Positions 24,507 to 31,868 of a stretch of DNA of 50,352 nt are shown in pieces. This stretch comes from an uncultured beta proteobacterium (GTDB lineage Bacteria > Pseudomonadota > Gammaproteobacteria > Burkholderiales > SG8-41), in contig CAITMU010000041.1 of NCBI GenBank assembly GCA_903893565.1, positions 1 to 50,352 of the forward strand, written 5' to 3'. The notes beneath the pieces are model-generated. The model was not told the origin of the DNA. It worked only from the letters and a program-made list of their open reading frames with translations, and did not search any database. How positions within the stretch are numbered: the stretch's first letter is position 1; every line of letters starts with the position of its first letter. The translations under genes were made by a program, and so were the position numbers.

Positions 24507-25433
24507 ATGCCCCTGATCGCCTCCTACGATGATGTTAAAGTCGCAAAAAAACAACGTGAAATTCCTGGTGGATACGCTTGGCGTACGGACTTTTTAAAGC
24601 CTCCTGAGGGCGTCAAAGATCACCCTATGGCTTTCTTAGCCGAAGGCACTGCCAATCGGGTGATCAAGCCTCACTTTCACGAAGTGGATCAATTTCAAGT
24701 CATCGTCAGTGGGGGCGGTGTATTGGGTCGGCACGATTTGAGCCTTAAAGCCGTACACTTTACCCGAGCCCATACCCCCTACGGCCCCTTGACGGCTGCC
24801 GAAAAGGGACTGGGGTTTCTTACGCTGCGTGCGCACTGGGATCCCGGTGCACAGTATCTTCCAGAAAAAAAGGACAAACTGGTCGCCGTTAAAGATCGTA
24901 AACCTTGGCAGGCCACTGAGTTGCCGCAATTTAACCTCAGCAATGACCTTAACGTTCATACCTTTAGTGATATCAAAGACGAACGCGGTCTCGCCGCCTA
25001 TTCAATGACCCTCAAGCCTGGCGTACAAACCAATACGCCCGATGCCTCACAAGGTAATGGTCAGTATTTGATCGTCACCAAAGGCAGCTTGACCTATCAA
25101 AACAAAGAATACAAATCGATTTCTATTGGCTTTACGCGTCCTCATGAAGGCACTTTCCCCATCACTGCAGGGCCGGAAGGGGTGGAGGTTCTTGTCTTAA
25201 ACTTCCCGCGCCTAGAAATGGCTCAAGCCGTCGTGCCCGATGCCTCCAAAAATCAAGGCTTTAAAGTCTGGCAATGCTTACTGTGTGCGTTTTCCTATGA
25301 CGAAGCCCTGGGTCTTCCGCATGAGGGTATTGCTGCCGGAACGCGTTGGGAGGATGTTCCTGAAGACTGGATTTGTCCGGACTGTGCAACCGGAAAATCC
25401 GATTTTGACATGGTGGTCGTGGCCCAACACTAA
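24507..25433 (+). CDS. Cupin-like protein with C-terminal rubredoxin domain
   Basis: A 308-residue protein. Residues about 1-245 look like two cupin-type barrels: the first carries KPHFHEVDQFQVIVSGGG (His56, His58, then Gln62 where Glu is usual), and the second spans about 150-240. Residues about 253-303 are a rubredoxin domain with WQCLLCAFSYDEALG (Cys257, Cys260) and WICPDCATGKSDFD (Cys290, Cys293), spacing and tryptophans typical of an iron-sulfur-free Fe(Cys)4 site. No signal peptide is seen. The fusion suggests that rubredoxin feeds electrons to a metal-dependent oxygenase-like cupin, or that the protein senses redox state. AGGT lies before the ATG. I do not recognise a named family for the full fusion. 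Confidence 0.8.
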   Translation: MPLIASYDDVKVAKKQREIPGGYAWRTDFLKPPEGVKDHPMAFLAEGTANRVIKPHFHEVDQFQVIVSGGGVLGRHDLSLKAVHFTRAHTPYGPLTAAEKGLGFLTLRAHWDPGAQYLPEKKDKLVAVKDRKPWQATELPQFNLSNDLNVHTFSDIKDERGLAAYSMTLKPGVQTNTPDASQGNGQYLIVTKGSLTYQNKEYKSISIGFTRPHEGTFPITAGPEGVEVLVLNFPRLEMAQAVVPDASKNQGFKVWQCLLCAFSYDEALGLPHEGIAAGTRWEDVPEDWICPDCATGKSDFDMVVVAQH

Positions 25434-25509
25434 CACCCATGCGTAACTGAGGATCTGATGAGTGCCTTAATGAGATCCCCAGCCAAACAAGGTGTCGATC
25501 GAGCATAAA

Positions 25510-25550
25510 AAAACGCCGCTCTTTTTTGTAAAGTAGCGGCGTTTTCTTTT
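25510..25550. terminator. Bidirectional intrinsic terminator
   Basis: Arms aaaacgccgct (25510-25520) and agcggcgtttt (25535-25545) form a strong hairpin, followed by T-rich sequence on the plus strand and by a T-run on the minus strand as well. It lies between the convergent cupin-rubredoxin gene and the molybdenum hydroxylase gene, so it can stop transcription from both sides. Confidence 0.85.
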
Positions 25551-25563
25551 TCATTCAACTAAC

Positions 25564-25586
25564 ACGACGATCACGCGGATCGTCGT
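25564..25586. repeat. Inverted repeat downstream of molybdenum hydroxylase gene
   Basis: Perfect nine-base arms acgacgatc and gatcgtcgt surround acgcg. It lies just after the minus-strand hydroxylase stop and before the bidirectional terminator. It may protect the 3' end of that transcript; there is no adjacent T-run to make it a terminator. Confidence 0.5.
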
Positions 25587-25599
25587 TATCCATAACGCA

Positions 25600-27807
25600 T
25601 TAAACCAGCTTTAGTCCATTGCTCAACGGTAGACTACGCACGGGTTTGCCGGTCGCTGCAAAAATAGCATTCAGCACCGAAGGCACCACCACGCAAATAG
25701 TGGGTTCTCCCACTCCGCCCCAGAAATCAAACGTGGGTGCAATCACCGTTTCCACATGTGGCATATTGACCATCCGGGTGATGGGTAACTTATTGAAGTT
25801 CGTTTCTTGAATGCGTCCTTTGGCCACCGAGCTTTGCGCCAAAAGAACACTCAACCCCATGCTCACACCGCCTTGCACTTGCGTTGAAATTTGCTCCACA
25901 CTCACCGCATGGCCACAATTGGTGGCCAACACCATGCGATGCACCTTCACTTCACCTTTGGCACTTACGGAAACCTCCGCCACCGCAGCACTGTAGCTGC
26001 CGTAGCCCATAAATTGGGCCACACCGCGATGTCGCCCAGCGGGCAAGGGCTTACCCCAACCCGCTTTGTCAGCGGCAGCATTCAAAATGGCCAAATGCTT
26101 TGGGTGCTCTTGCAAAAGGGCACGACGAAATTCTACGGAATCCTTACCTGCCGCATGAGCGGCTTCTTCCATAAAACACTCTAAAAAATAGCCATTTTGG
26201 TTGGTATTGACTCCGCGCCACGGGCCCACGGGCACATGGGTATTTCGCATCGCATATTCGCTGCGTAAATTGGCTGGGGAATAGCCAAGCTGGGCGTCAC
26301 CGGGCGCTTTCCAAAAACCCTGCAATTGACGTTCATCTTCTCCATCCTTGACGGCTGCCGGATTAACCCAAGCATTAATTGACTGACCCGAAACACGAAT
26401 ATTCAGAGCTGTCATATGGCCCTTCGCATCCAGTCCTGCTGTCAATTTGGCACGGGCAATGGGTCTATAAAAATCATGGGACAGATCTTCCTCACGACTC
26501 CAGAGTAATTTGACAGGAGTACCGGGCGGCAATTGCTTGGCAATGAGGGTCGCTTGTTTCACAAAATCTTGCGTCCCCCCTCGACGACCAAACCCCCCAC
26601 CCAGATCCATCTTGTACACTTCACAATTAGCCAAAGGAATACCGGAAGTTTGCGAAAGCGTTGCCATTGAGCCTTCCGCATTCTGGGTCCCAACCCACGC
26701 CTCAGCTTTTCCATCCGAGAGCCTCACCGTTGCATTCATGGGCTCCATACACACATGAGGAATAAAAGGAGAGGTATAGGAAGCTTCCACTTTTTTATGT
26801 GCCTGACTTAAAGCCTTCGTAACATCACCCTCATTAATATTGACATAGACTTCTTTCGCTCCGAGTCCCTCGGTGAGGTGGGCGATAATGTCGGCCTGAG
26901 AGACCTTAGCATTAGGGCCCTCATCCCATACCACCGGTAGCGCGTCCAGTGCTTTTTTTGCCCGCCACCAAGTATCCGCTACCACTGCAACCGTAGACTC
27001 ATCGACACGCAGTGCCTTGGGCTTACCGGGGAGGCTCGCAATTTTACTTTCATCAAAACTCACTAGCTTCCCACCAAATACCGGACATTGATGAATGGCT
27101 GCACACAGCATTCCGGGCAATACCATATCGACAGCAAATTTTTTACTGCCATCGAGCTTGTCATCCGTATCCAGACGCTTTACGGGTTTACCCGCAATTT
27201 TCCATTGTCGGGGATCACGTAGCTTCAGTGCCTTTTCATCGGGAGGCGTCAGCTTTGAGGCCGCTTCAGCCACTGCTCCATAGGTCGTTGACTGGGAAGA
27301 GGCGGCATGCTTTATCACTCCCTTATCAACACTTAATTCGCCTACCGGCACCTTCCATTGATCAGCTGCTGCCTGCAATAACATCATTCGAGCGGCCGCC
27401 CCTGCGCGACGCACATAGTCCTGTGAAGTGCGAATACCACGACTGCCCCCTGTGGACATATCACCCCAAACCCGTTTTCTTGAAAAATTTTGTCCTGGAT
27501 TGATGTGCTCGGTTTTAACATTTTTCCAATCACAATCGAGCTCTTCGGCCACCAGCTGCGCTAAACCGGTCAAAGTGCCCTGCCCCATTTCCGAGCGGGC
27601 AATACGAATCACACAAGATTCATCTGGGCGTATCACTACCCACGCATTAATTTCAGCTCCGCCACTGACCGAATCGGCGGCCAGCGCTAACTCGGGTAAA
27701 TACATACCGAGGGCTAACCCCCCTCCAACAACACCGGATGTCAGCAAGAAATCACGACGTGCGACGCTTTCTAGTAAAGGCAATGCAGGTTTCGTCATAT
27801 CATTCAT
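25600..27807 (-). CDS. Molybdenum hydroxylase large subunit (IorB-like, xanthine dehydrogenase family)
   Basis: A 735-residue molybdopterin-binding subunit of the isoquinoline 1-oxidoreductase type, which hydroxylates N-heterocycles or oxidises aldehydes using water. A twin-arginine-like signal (ARRDFLLTSGVVGGG near residue 17) suggests export. Cofactor-binding segments include SEMGQGTLTGLAQLVAEEL, VDMGGGFGRRGG-like KMDLGGGFGRRGGTQD near 400, PVGPWRGVNTNQNGYFLE near 520 and the C-terminal FWGGVGEPTICVVVPSV, where the Glu of GVGEP is the expected catalytic residue. AAGGAG lies upstream of the ATG and the gene follows the iron-sulfur subunit by 11 bases. The substrate is not evident. Confidence 0.88.
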   Translation of the reverse strand: MNDMTKPALPLLESVARRDFLLTSGVVGGGLALGMYLPELALAADSVSGGAEINAWVVIRPDESCVIRIARSEMGQGTLTGLAQLVAEELDCDWKNVKTEHINPGQNFSRKRVWGDMSTGGSRGIRTSQDYVRRAGAAARMMLLQAAADQWKVPVGELSVDKGVIKHAASSQSTTYGAVAEAASKLTPPDEKALKLRDPRQWKIAGKPVKRLDTDDKLDGSKKFAVDMVLPGMLCAAIHQCPVFGGKLVSFDESKIASLPGKPKALRVDESTVAVVADTWWRAKKALDALPVVWDEGPNAKVSQADIIAHLTEGLGAKEVYVNINEGDVTKALSQAHKKVEASYTSPFIPHVCMEPMNATVRLSDGKAEAWVGTQNAEGSMATLSQTSGIPLANCEVYKMDLGGGFGRRGGTQDFVKQATLIAKQLPPGTPVKLLWSREEDLSHDFYRPIARAKLTAGLDAKGHMTALNIRVSGQSINAWVNPAAVKDGEDERQLQGFWKAPGDAQLGYSPANLRSEYAMRNTHVPVGPWRGVNTNQNGYFLECFMEEAAHAAGKDSVEFRRALLQEHPKHLAILNAAADKAGWGKPLPAGRHRGVAQFMGYGSYSAAVAEVSVSAKGEVKVHRMVLATNCGHAVSVEQISTQVQGGVSMGLSVLLAQSSVAKGRIQETNFNKLPITRMVNMPHVETVIAPTFDFWGGVGEPTICVVVPSVLNAIFAATGKPVRSLPLSNGLKLV

Positions 27808-27818
27808 CTTAGAGCTCC

Positions 27819-28316
27819 TTAAATGACAACGGTATGTTCGTTAGCCATAACTTCTGCGGCCGCCACCGAATTACCCGCAGCAGTATGAATGGCAGCGCGG
27901 ATTCGCTGATAAGTGCCACATCGACAGATGTTGGTCATCGAAGCATCGATTTGTGCGTTAGTGGGTTTCGGTGTTTTTGCTAGCAAAGCGACTGCCGCCA
28001 TGATCTGGCCCGATTGGCAATATCCACATTGAGGCACATCGATTTGTTTCCATGCTTTTTGGACGGCATGGGTAGCATCCGTAGAGAGCCCTTCAATGGT
28101 TGTGATCTTATCGCCTTCTTTAACCGCCATTAACGGAATAACACAGGAGCGAACCACCTTGCCATTTAAGTGCACAGAACACGCCCCACACTGCGCAATG
28201 CCACAACCAAATTTGGTACCCGTTAAGCCAATGTGCTCACGAATTACCCACAAAAGCGGTGTATCCGCCTCAGCCTGAACCTCATGCACCTTACCGTTCA
28301 CATTTAGTTTTGCCAT
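27819..28316 (-). CDS. (2Fe-2S) iron-sulfur subunit of molybdenum hydroxylase (IorA-like)
   Basis: A 165-residue protein with two iron-sulfur clusters. The plant-type ferredoxin site is [21 protein letters not shown] (split as CGIAQCGAC near residue 38 and VRSC near 58), and the second, helical site is [10 protein letters not shown] near 97 and [10 protein letters not shown] near 131. It relays electrons from the molybdenum centre of the neighbouring large subunit to an acceptor. There is no FAD subunit nearby, as usual for IorAB-type enzymes. AGGGGAGAG lies before the ATG. The C terminus has a short tail ([12 protein letters not shown]). Confidence 0.92.
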   Translation of the reverse strand: MAKLNVNGKVHEVQAEADTPLLWVIREHIGLTGTKFGCGIAQCGACSVHLNGKVVRSCVIPLMAVKEGDKITTIEGLSTDATHAVQKAWKQIDVPQCGYCQSGQIMAAVALLAKTPKPTNAQIDASMTNICRCGTYQRIRAAIHTAAGNSVAAAEVMANEHTVVI

Positions 28317-28748
28317 ACCAAACTCTCCCCTAGGAAAATTAAATCAAATAAAACCGTCTTGAATTGTCCAGCAATAAATGTCAATCACTTTATATCACTA
28401 CAATTTCGTTACGCCATAACAAATCGAATCTAAAAAAACTTTAAAAATCAGTCGTTTTTCTTGTCAATCAAACTCTTAACGTTGTTAAACAACTCGTATA
28501 CCTCGTTTAATTTTGCCGTATTTTTTTTGGCAAGAAACTAACGGAATCGAAAAAAACCTCAATTTTTTATTTAATTCAACGCCTACGAATAATGAATAAA
28601 TTTTGGAGTTCACAACATATTTTTTATTATGAAAATTAAAAAACGACAAACCGCAAATACTAATTACCTAATACCTTAACACGACCATGACCTTTATGGG
28701 CTTTCAAAATAATTAAATTCCAAAGTTTCTCAAAACCCCTTCAAGTTC
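28317..28748. other. AT-rich intergenic region
   Basis: This 432-base gap between two minus-strand genes is markedly richer in A and T than its surroundings and has no credible reading frame. It must contain the promoter for the molybdenum hydroxylase genes. The imperfect palindrome gttgttaaacaac at 28481-28493 is operator-like. The low GC could mark recent insertion or a regulatory region bound by nucleoid proteins. Confidence 0.45.
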
Positions 28749-29156
28749 TTAAGCAAGCGCTTCTTTTCGGTTCAATAATTCAATGCTCACCCCATCTGGG
28801 GCATCAATGAATGCTATTTGTGTTTTGGGGTTAATGTCGGTGGGCTCTAAACTAAAATGCACCCCTTTTGCCTTTAATTCACCGCAAAAGGTAGCAAAAT
28901 CACCTCGAATCCTCACACCGAAGTGATCCACCCCCCATTCGGTGACGGAAGGATCGACCGCTGACTCCCCCGGGCGCTGTCCACGGATAATCACCATCGC
29001 TCCGCCACCAATATCGATGTAAATCTGTGGGGCACCCTTGGTTTGCACGCTTTGGACAATATCGGCTCCCAAAGTGTTTTTATACCACTGAGCTGCTGCT
29101 AAGGGGTCGCGACTGACCAAATGCACATGATCAAAACTAATATCGGGATGGGCCAT
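28749..29156 (-). CDS. VOC (glyoxalase/bleomycin resistance/dioxygenase) family protein
   Basis: A 135-residue protein with two beta-alpha-beta-beta-beta halves of the vicinal oxygen chelate fold. A metal-binding His is likely in ISFDHVHLVSRDPLAAAQW and a Glu in DGVSIELLNR at the C terminus; WGVDHFGVRI supplies another His. Family members include glyoxalase I, extradiol dioxygenases and epimerases such as methylmalonyl-CoA epimerase; the short length favours an isomerase or lyase over a dioxygenase. AAGGAAGTAGACA precedes the ATG. It stands alone between the AT-rich gap and a divergent CoA-transferase gene. Confidence 0.82.
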   Translation of the reverse strand: MAHPDISFDHVHLVSRDPLAAAQWYKNTLGADIVQSVQTKGAPQIYIDIGGGAMVIIRGQRPGESAVDPSVTEWGVDHFGVRIRGDFATFCGELKAKGVHFSLEPTDINPKTQIAFIDAPDGVSIELLNRKEALA

Positions 29157-29440
29157 TGTCTACTTCCTTATCAAAATCAATTAAAATACGCTTTCCAGTT
29201 CATTTTTCTTATTCTTTGTCTTTTTCAATTGTAAACAATACCATGCATGAAGGGGAATCCCAACCCCCAATAAATTATAAGTTTTTGTTTTTATTGCCTT
29301 AAATTAAAAGTAACCTGTTTTTTTATTACCCTGCCTTAGTGCGAGACGCCGTGACCCGATTCGATTGCAGTCGTTCACAGCCTTGTGATAGGGTGAATCT
29401 TTCTAATTGACCAACCATTGAACAGCGAGGTTTTTACAGC

Positions 29441-30643
29441 ATGGACCAACCTTCCCCCGCCCCTACCGAACAAGCCCTTCCTCTTTCAAAAATTGTTGTC
29501 CTAGACTTGACTCTGGCCCGTGCGGGTCCGACTTGCGTTCGTCATTTGGCCGATTGGGGGGCCACGATTATTCGTATTGAACCGGCTGAAACCACTGGTG
29601 AAGATGTGGCCGGTAAGCGGGAAGGATTCGATTTTCAAAATCTGCACCGCAACAAAAAAATGGTTCGTCTTAACTTAAAAAGCCCAGAAGGCCATGCCGC
29701 TTTCATGCGCTTAGTGGAAAAAGCAGACGTTGTTATTGAAAATATGCGCTCTGAGGTGAAGCATCGGCTTAAAGTGTCCTATGACGATGTTAAACAGGTC
29801 AATCCCCGCATCGTCTACGGTAGCATTAGCGGTTTCGGGCAATCGGGTCCCTATGGCAAACGCGCCGGTGTAGACCAAATCGTTCAAGGCATGGGCGGAC
29901 TGATGAGCATTACCGGACTACCGGGCCAAGGACCGGTTCGGGTCGGTGTGGCGATTGCCGATCTGACTGCTGGTAACTTGCTGGCCTACGGTGTGATGAC
30001 CGCTTTATTTGAAAGACACACCACGGGTGTTGGACGTTGGGTGCACACCAGTTTATTAGAAGCCATTATCTTTATGTTGGATTTCCAAGCTTCTCGCTAT
30101 TTAATGGATGGCGAAGTCGCAGGTCAAGCCGGTAACGATCACCCCACGGGAGTGCCCACTGGCGTATTTCCCTCGAGCGACGGTGTTTTCAATATTGCCG
30201 CCTCTTCGGGTCGCGTATTTCATCGCTGTTGCGATGCCCTTGGTAAACCCGAGTGGAAAGATCTGGAAGCTTGGGATACGCAAGGTAAGCGCAGCAAAGA
30301 CCGTAAAGCGATTAATGCCGCAATCAGCGAAATCACCCGTCACAAGCCCGCGCAACACTGGGTTGAAGTGTTCGAAGCGGCTGGAGTGCCTTGTGGCCCC
30401 ATCAACACGATTGACAAAGTGTTTGCTGATCCTCAAGTGCAGCACTTAGGGATTGCGACATCGGTTGTGAGTGAAAAATTGGGGAAAATTACACTGGTAG
30501 CCTCTCCTCTAAACATGACGGGGGTATCCAAAAAAATTCGCACTGCAACCGCTGATGCTGGTGCGCATACGGATGAGATTTTACGCTCCGTCGGTTACAC
30601 CACAGAACAATTGGCCGCACTACGTGCCAAACAAGTCATTTAA
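29441..30643 (+). CDS. CaiB/BaiF family CoA-transferase
   Basis: A 400-residue class III CoA-transferase, which moves CoA between carboxylic acids such as succinate, formate or oxalate and an acceptor. It shows the N-terminal LSKIVVLDLTLARAGPTC, then the GFGQSGPYGKRAGVDQIVQG segment near residue 130 and the catalytic aspartate in VGVAIADLTAGNLLAYG near residue 170, followed by GVGRWVHTSLLEA. Members usually form interlocked dimers in the cytoplasm. It is followed 15 bases later by a crotonase gene and is probably co-transcribed with it. An upstream GAGG is the only ribosome-like site. Confidence 0.92.
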   Translation: MDQPSPAPTEQALPLSKIVVLDLTLARAGPTCVRHLADWGATIIRIEPAETTGEDVAGKREGFDFQNLHRNKKMVRLNLKSPEGHAAFMRLVEKADVVIENMRSEVKHRLKVSYDDVKQVNPRIVYGSISGFGQSGPYGKRAGVDQIVQGMGGLMSITGLPGQGPVRVGVAIADLTAGNLLAYGVMTALFERHTTGVGRWVHTSLLEAIIFMLDFQASRYLMDGEVAGQAGNDHPTGVPTGVFPSSDGVFNIAASSGRVFHRCCDALGKPEWKDLEAWDTQGKRSKDRKAINAAISEITRHKPAQHWVEVFEAAGVPCGPINTIDKVFADPQVQHLGIATSVVSEKLGKITLVASPLNMTGVSKKIRTATADAGAHTDEILRSVGYTTEQLAALRAKQVI

Positions 30644-30658
30644 TCAAGGACAATGCAC

Positions 30659-31456
30659 ATGGATAGCCTCAATACAGAAAAAATTCTAGGAACAAAAAAA
30701 GGGCCCATTGGTACCCTGACCTTCAATTACCCAGAAAAGCACAATGCTATGTCGCCGGAAATGTCCCAAGCCGCGGCATTGGTGATCAAGGACTTTGCAG
30801 AGGATCCGAACATTCGTGTTGTCATTTTGCGTGGTGCCGGTAGTAAGGCCTTTGTGTCGGGGGGCGATATTTCCAAATACGAAGGCAATCGTTCCACCCC
30901 TGAGCAAATTGCAGCCTACAATCAGATGTCCGTTGGCTTTCGCACCGCTTTACGCGGGATTGGCAAGCCTACCATCGCCATGATCCGCGGTTGGTGTCTG
31001 GGTGGGGGGCTAGCGATTGCCTTAAATTGTGATCTCAGAATCTGCTCTGAAGATGCTCAATTCGGTGTGCCCGCGGCTCGTTTAGGTATTGGTTATAGCG
31101 CCGAATCACTGGGGCAATTAATTGATTTAGTGGGCCCCTCCGTGTCGAAAGAAATTCTCTACACCGCACGTCGCTACACCGCCCACGAAGCTCATCGCAT
31201 TGGCTTAGTGAACCACGTATTGCAAGCCGGCATGCTCGAGAGCTTTGTCATGAATTATGCTGATACCATGGCGGCCAATGCGCCACTGTCAATCGTAGCG
31301 GCCAAACGTGTCATCGATGAATATGTGAAAGATGCGACGCAACGCGATCAAGCCCTAGCAGATGGCGCAGTGGCCACCTGCTTTGCTAGTCAAGACTATG
31401 TTGAAGGTCGACGCGCTTTCATGGAAAAACGTAAACCAGTTTGGCTCGGTCGCTAA
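30659..31456 (+). CDS. Enoyl-CoA hydratase/isomerase family protein
   Basis: A crotonase-fold protein of 265 residues from ATG 30659, which I chose because AAGGA lies eight bases before it; ATG 30653 is too close. Oxyanion-hole segments are KAFVSGGDISKYEG near residue 65 and RGWCLGGGLAIALNCDLRI near 105. The first catalytic glutamate position is Ala (FGVPAARLGIG), while the second is kept in SVSKEILYTARRY near 165. It could be an isomerase, hydratase or decarboxylase. It pairs with the CaiB/BaiF transferase upstream, which would activate the acid whose CoA ester it handles. Confidence 0.88.
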   Translation: MDSLNTEKILGTKKGPIGTLTFNYPEKHNAMSPEMSQAAALVIKDFAEDPNIRVVILRGAGSKAFVSGGDISKYEGNRSTPEQIAAYNQMSVGFRTALRGIGKPTIAMIRGWCLGGGLAIALNCDLRICSEDAQFGVPAARLGIGYSAESLGQLIDLVGPSVSKEILYTARRYTAHEAHRIGLVNHVLQAGMLESFVMNYADTMAANAPLSIVAAKRVIDEYVKDATQRDQALADGAVATCFASQDYVEGRRAFMEKRKPVWLGR

Positions 31457-31553
31457 AATTATGGCCTTAGCCCTTCTCAATAAGCTCGAGAGTGGGGCTG
31501 CCTTCCCTTCAATCGTTCCCGCATTGAGGGGCCTAGAAAAATTAAGCCTACCA

Positions 31554-31582
31554 GGGGCATCTTAACCTCCAGCCCCTTTTTT
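31554..31582 (+). terminator. Probable intrinsic terminator after crotonase gene
   Basis: Arms ggggc (31554-31558) and gcccc (31572-31576) are followed directly by six T residues. It lies about 100 bases after the crotonase stop. The short stem makes it moderate in strength. Confidence 0.6.
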
Positions 31583-31637
31583 AAAGAACCATCGGAGATT
31601 AATGAGTATCGCCAAGCGCTCCCCAACCAACTAAAAA

Positions 31638-31668
31638 AGCCAACCGTTCTCAGGTTGGCTTTTTTTAT
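31638..31668. terminator. Strong intrinsic terminator
   Basis: Arms agccaacc (31638-31645) and ggttggct (31653-31660) close a seven-base loop and are followed by a T-run on the plus strand and preceded by an A-run, so it can work in both directions. It insulates the CoA-transferase operon from the PQQ dehydrogenase genes. Confidence 0.85.
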
Positions 31669-31868
31669 CTATTACCTTTCAAGCTTTAGTGGAAAATTGG
31701 TAAATCCATGATTATTCATTAATTATTGCGATGCACAAAAAAATAACACAAAGTCATATCAAAAAAACCACGAAAAAATTATTTACACTGCTACTCAATT
31801 AATGCAATATTGACAAAGACATAATAAAAAAACAGCTTACGCTGATAAACTCATCTGGGAGGAACACC
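31669..31868 (+). promoter_or_regulatory. AT-rich upstream region of the PQQ dehydrogenase genes
   Basis: About 200 bases, very AT-rich, between the strong terminator and the first PQQ dehydrogenase gene. A ttgaca at 31810-31815 could be a -35 element, but no good -10 at the right spacing was found, so only the region is called. GGGAGGA just before the ATG is the ribosome site. Confidence 0.4.

Noticed and set aside
27012..27503. 163-codon frame opposite the molybdenum hydroxylase gene
   Set aside because: Antisense shadow of a conserved protein; its composition (many His, Pro, Ser) is typical of a wrong frame.
31810..31849. Sigma-70 promoter starting with ttgaca before the PQQ genes
   Set aside because: No TATAAT-like sequence at 16-18 bases spacing; only the region is annotated.
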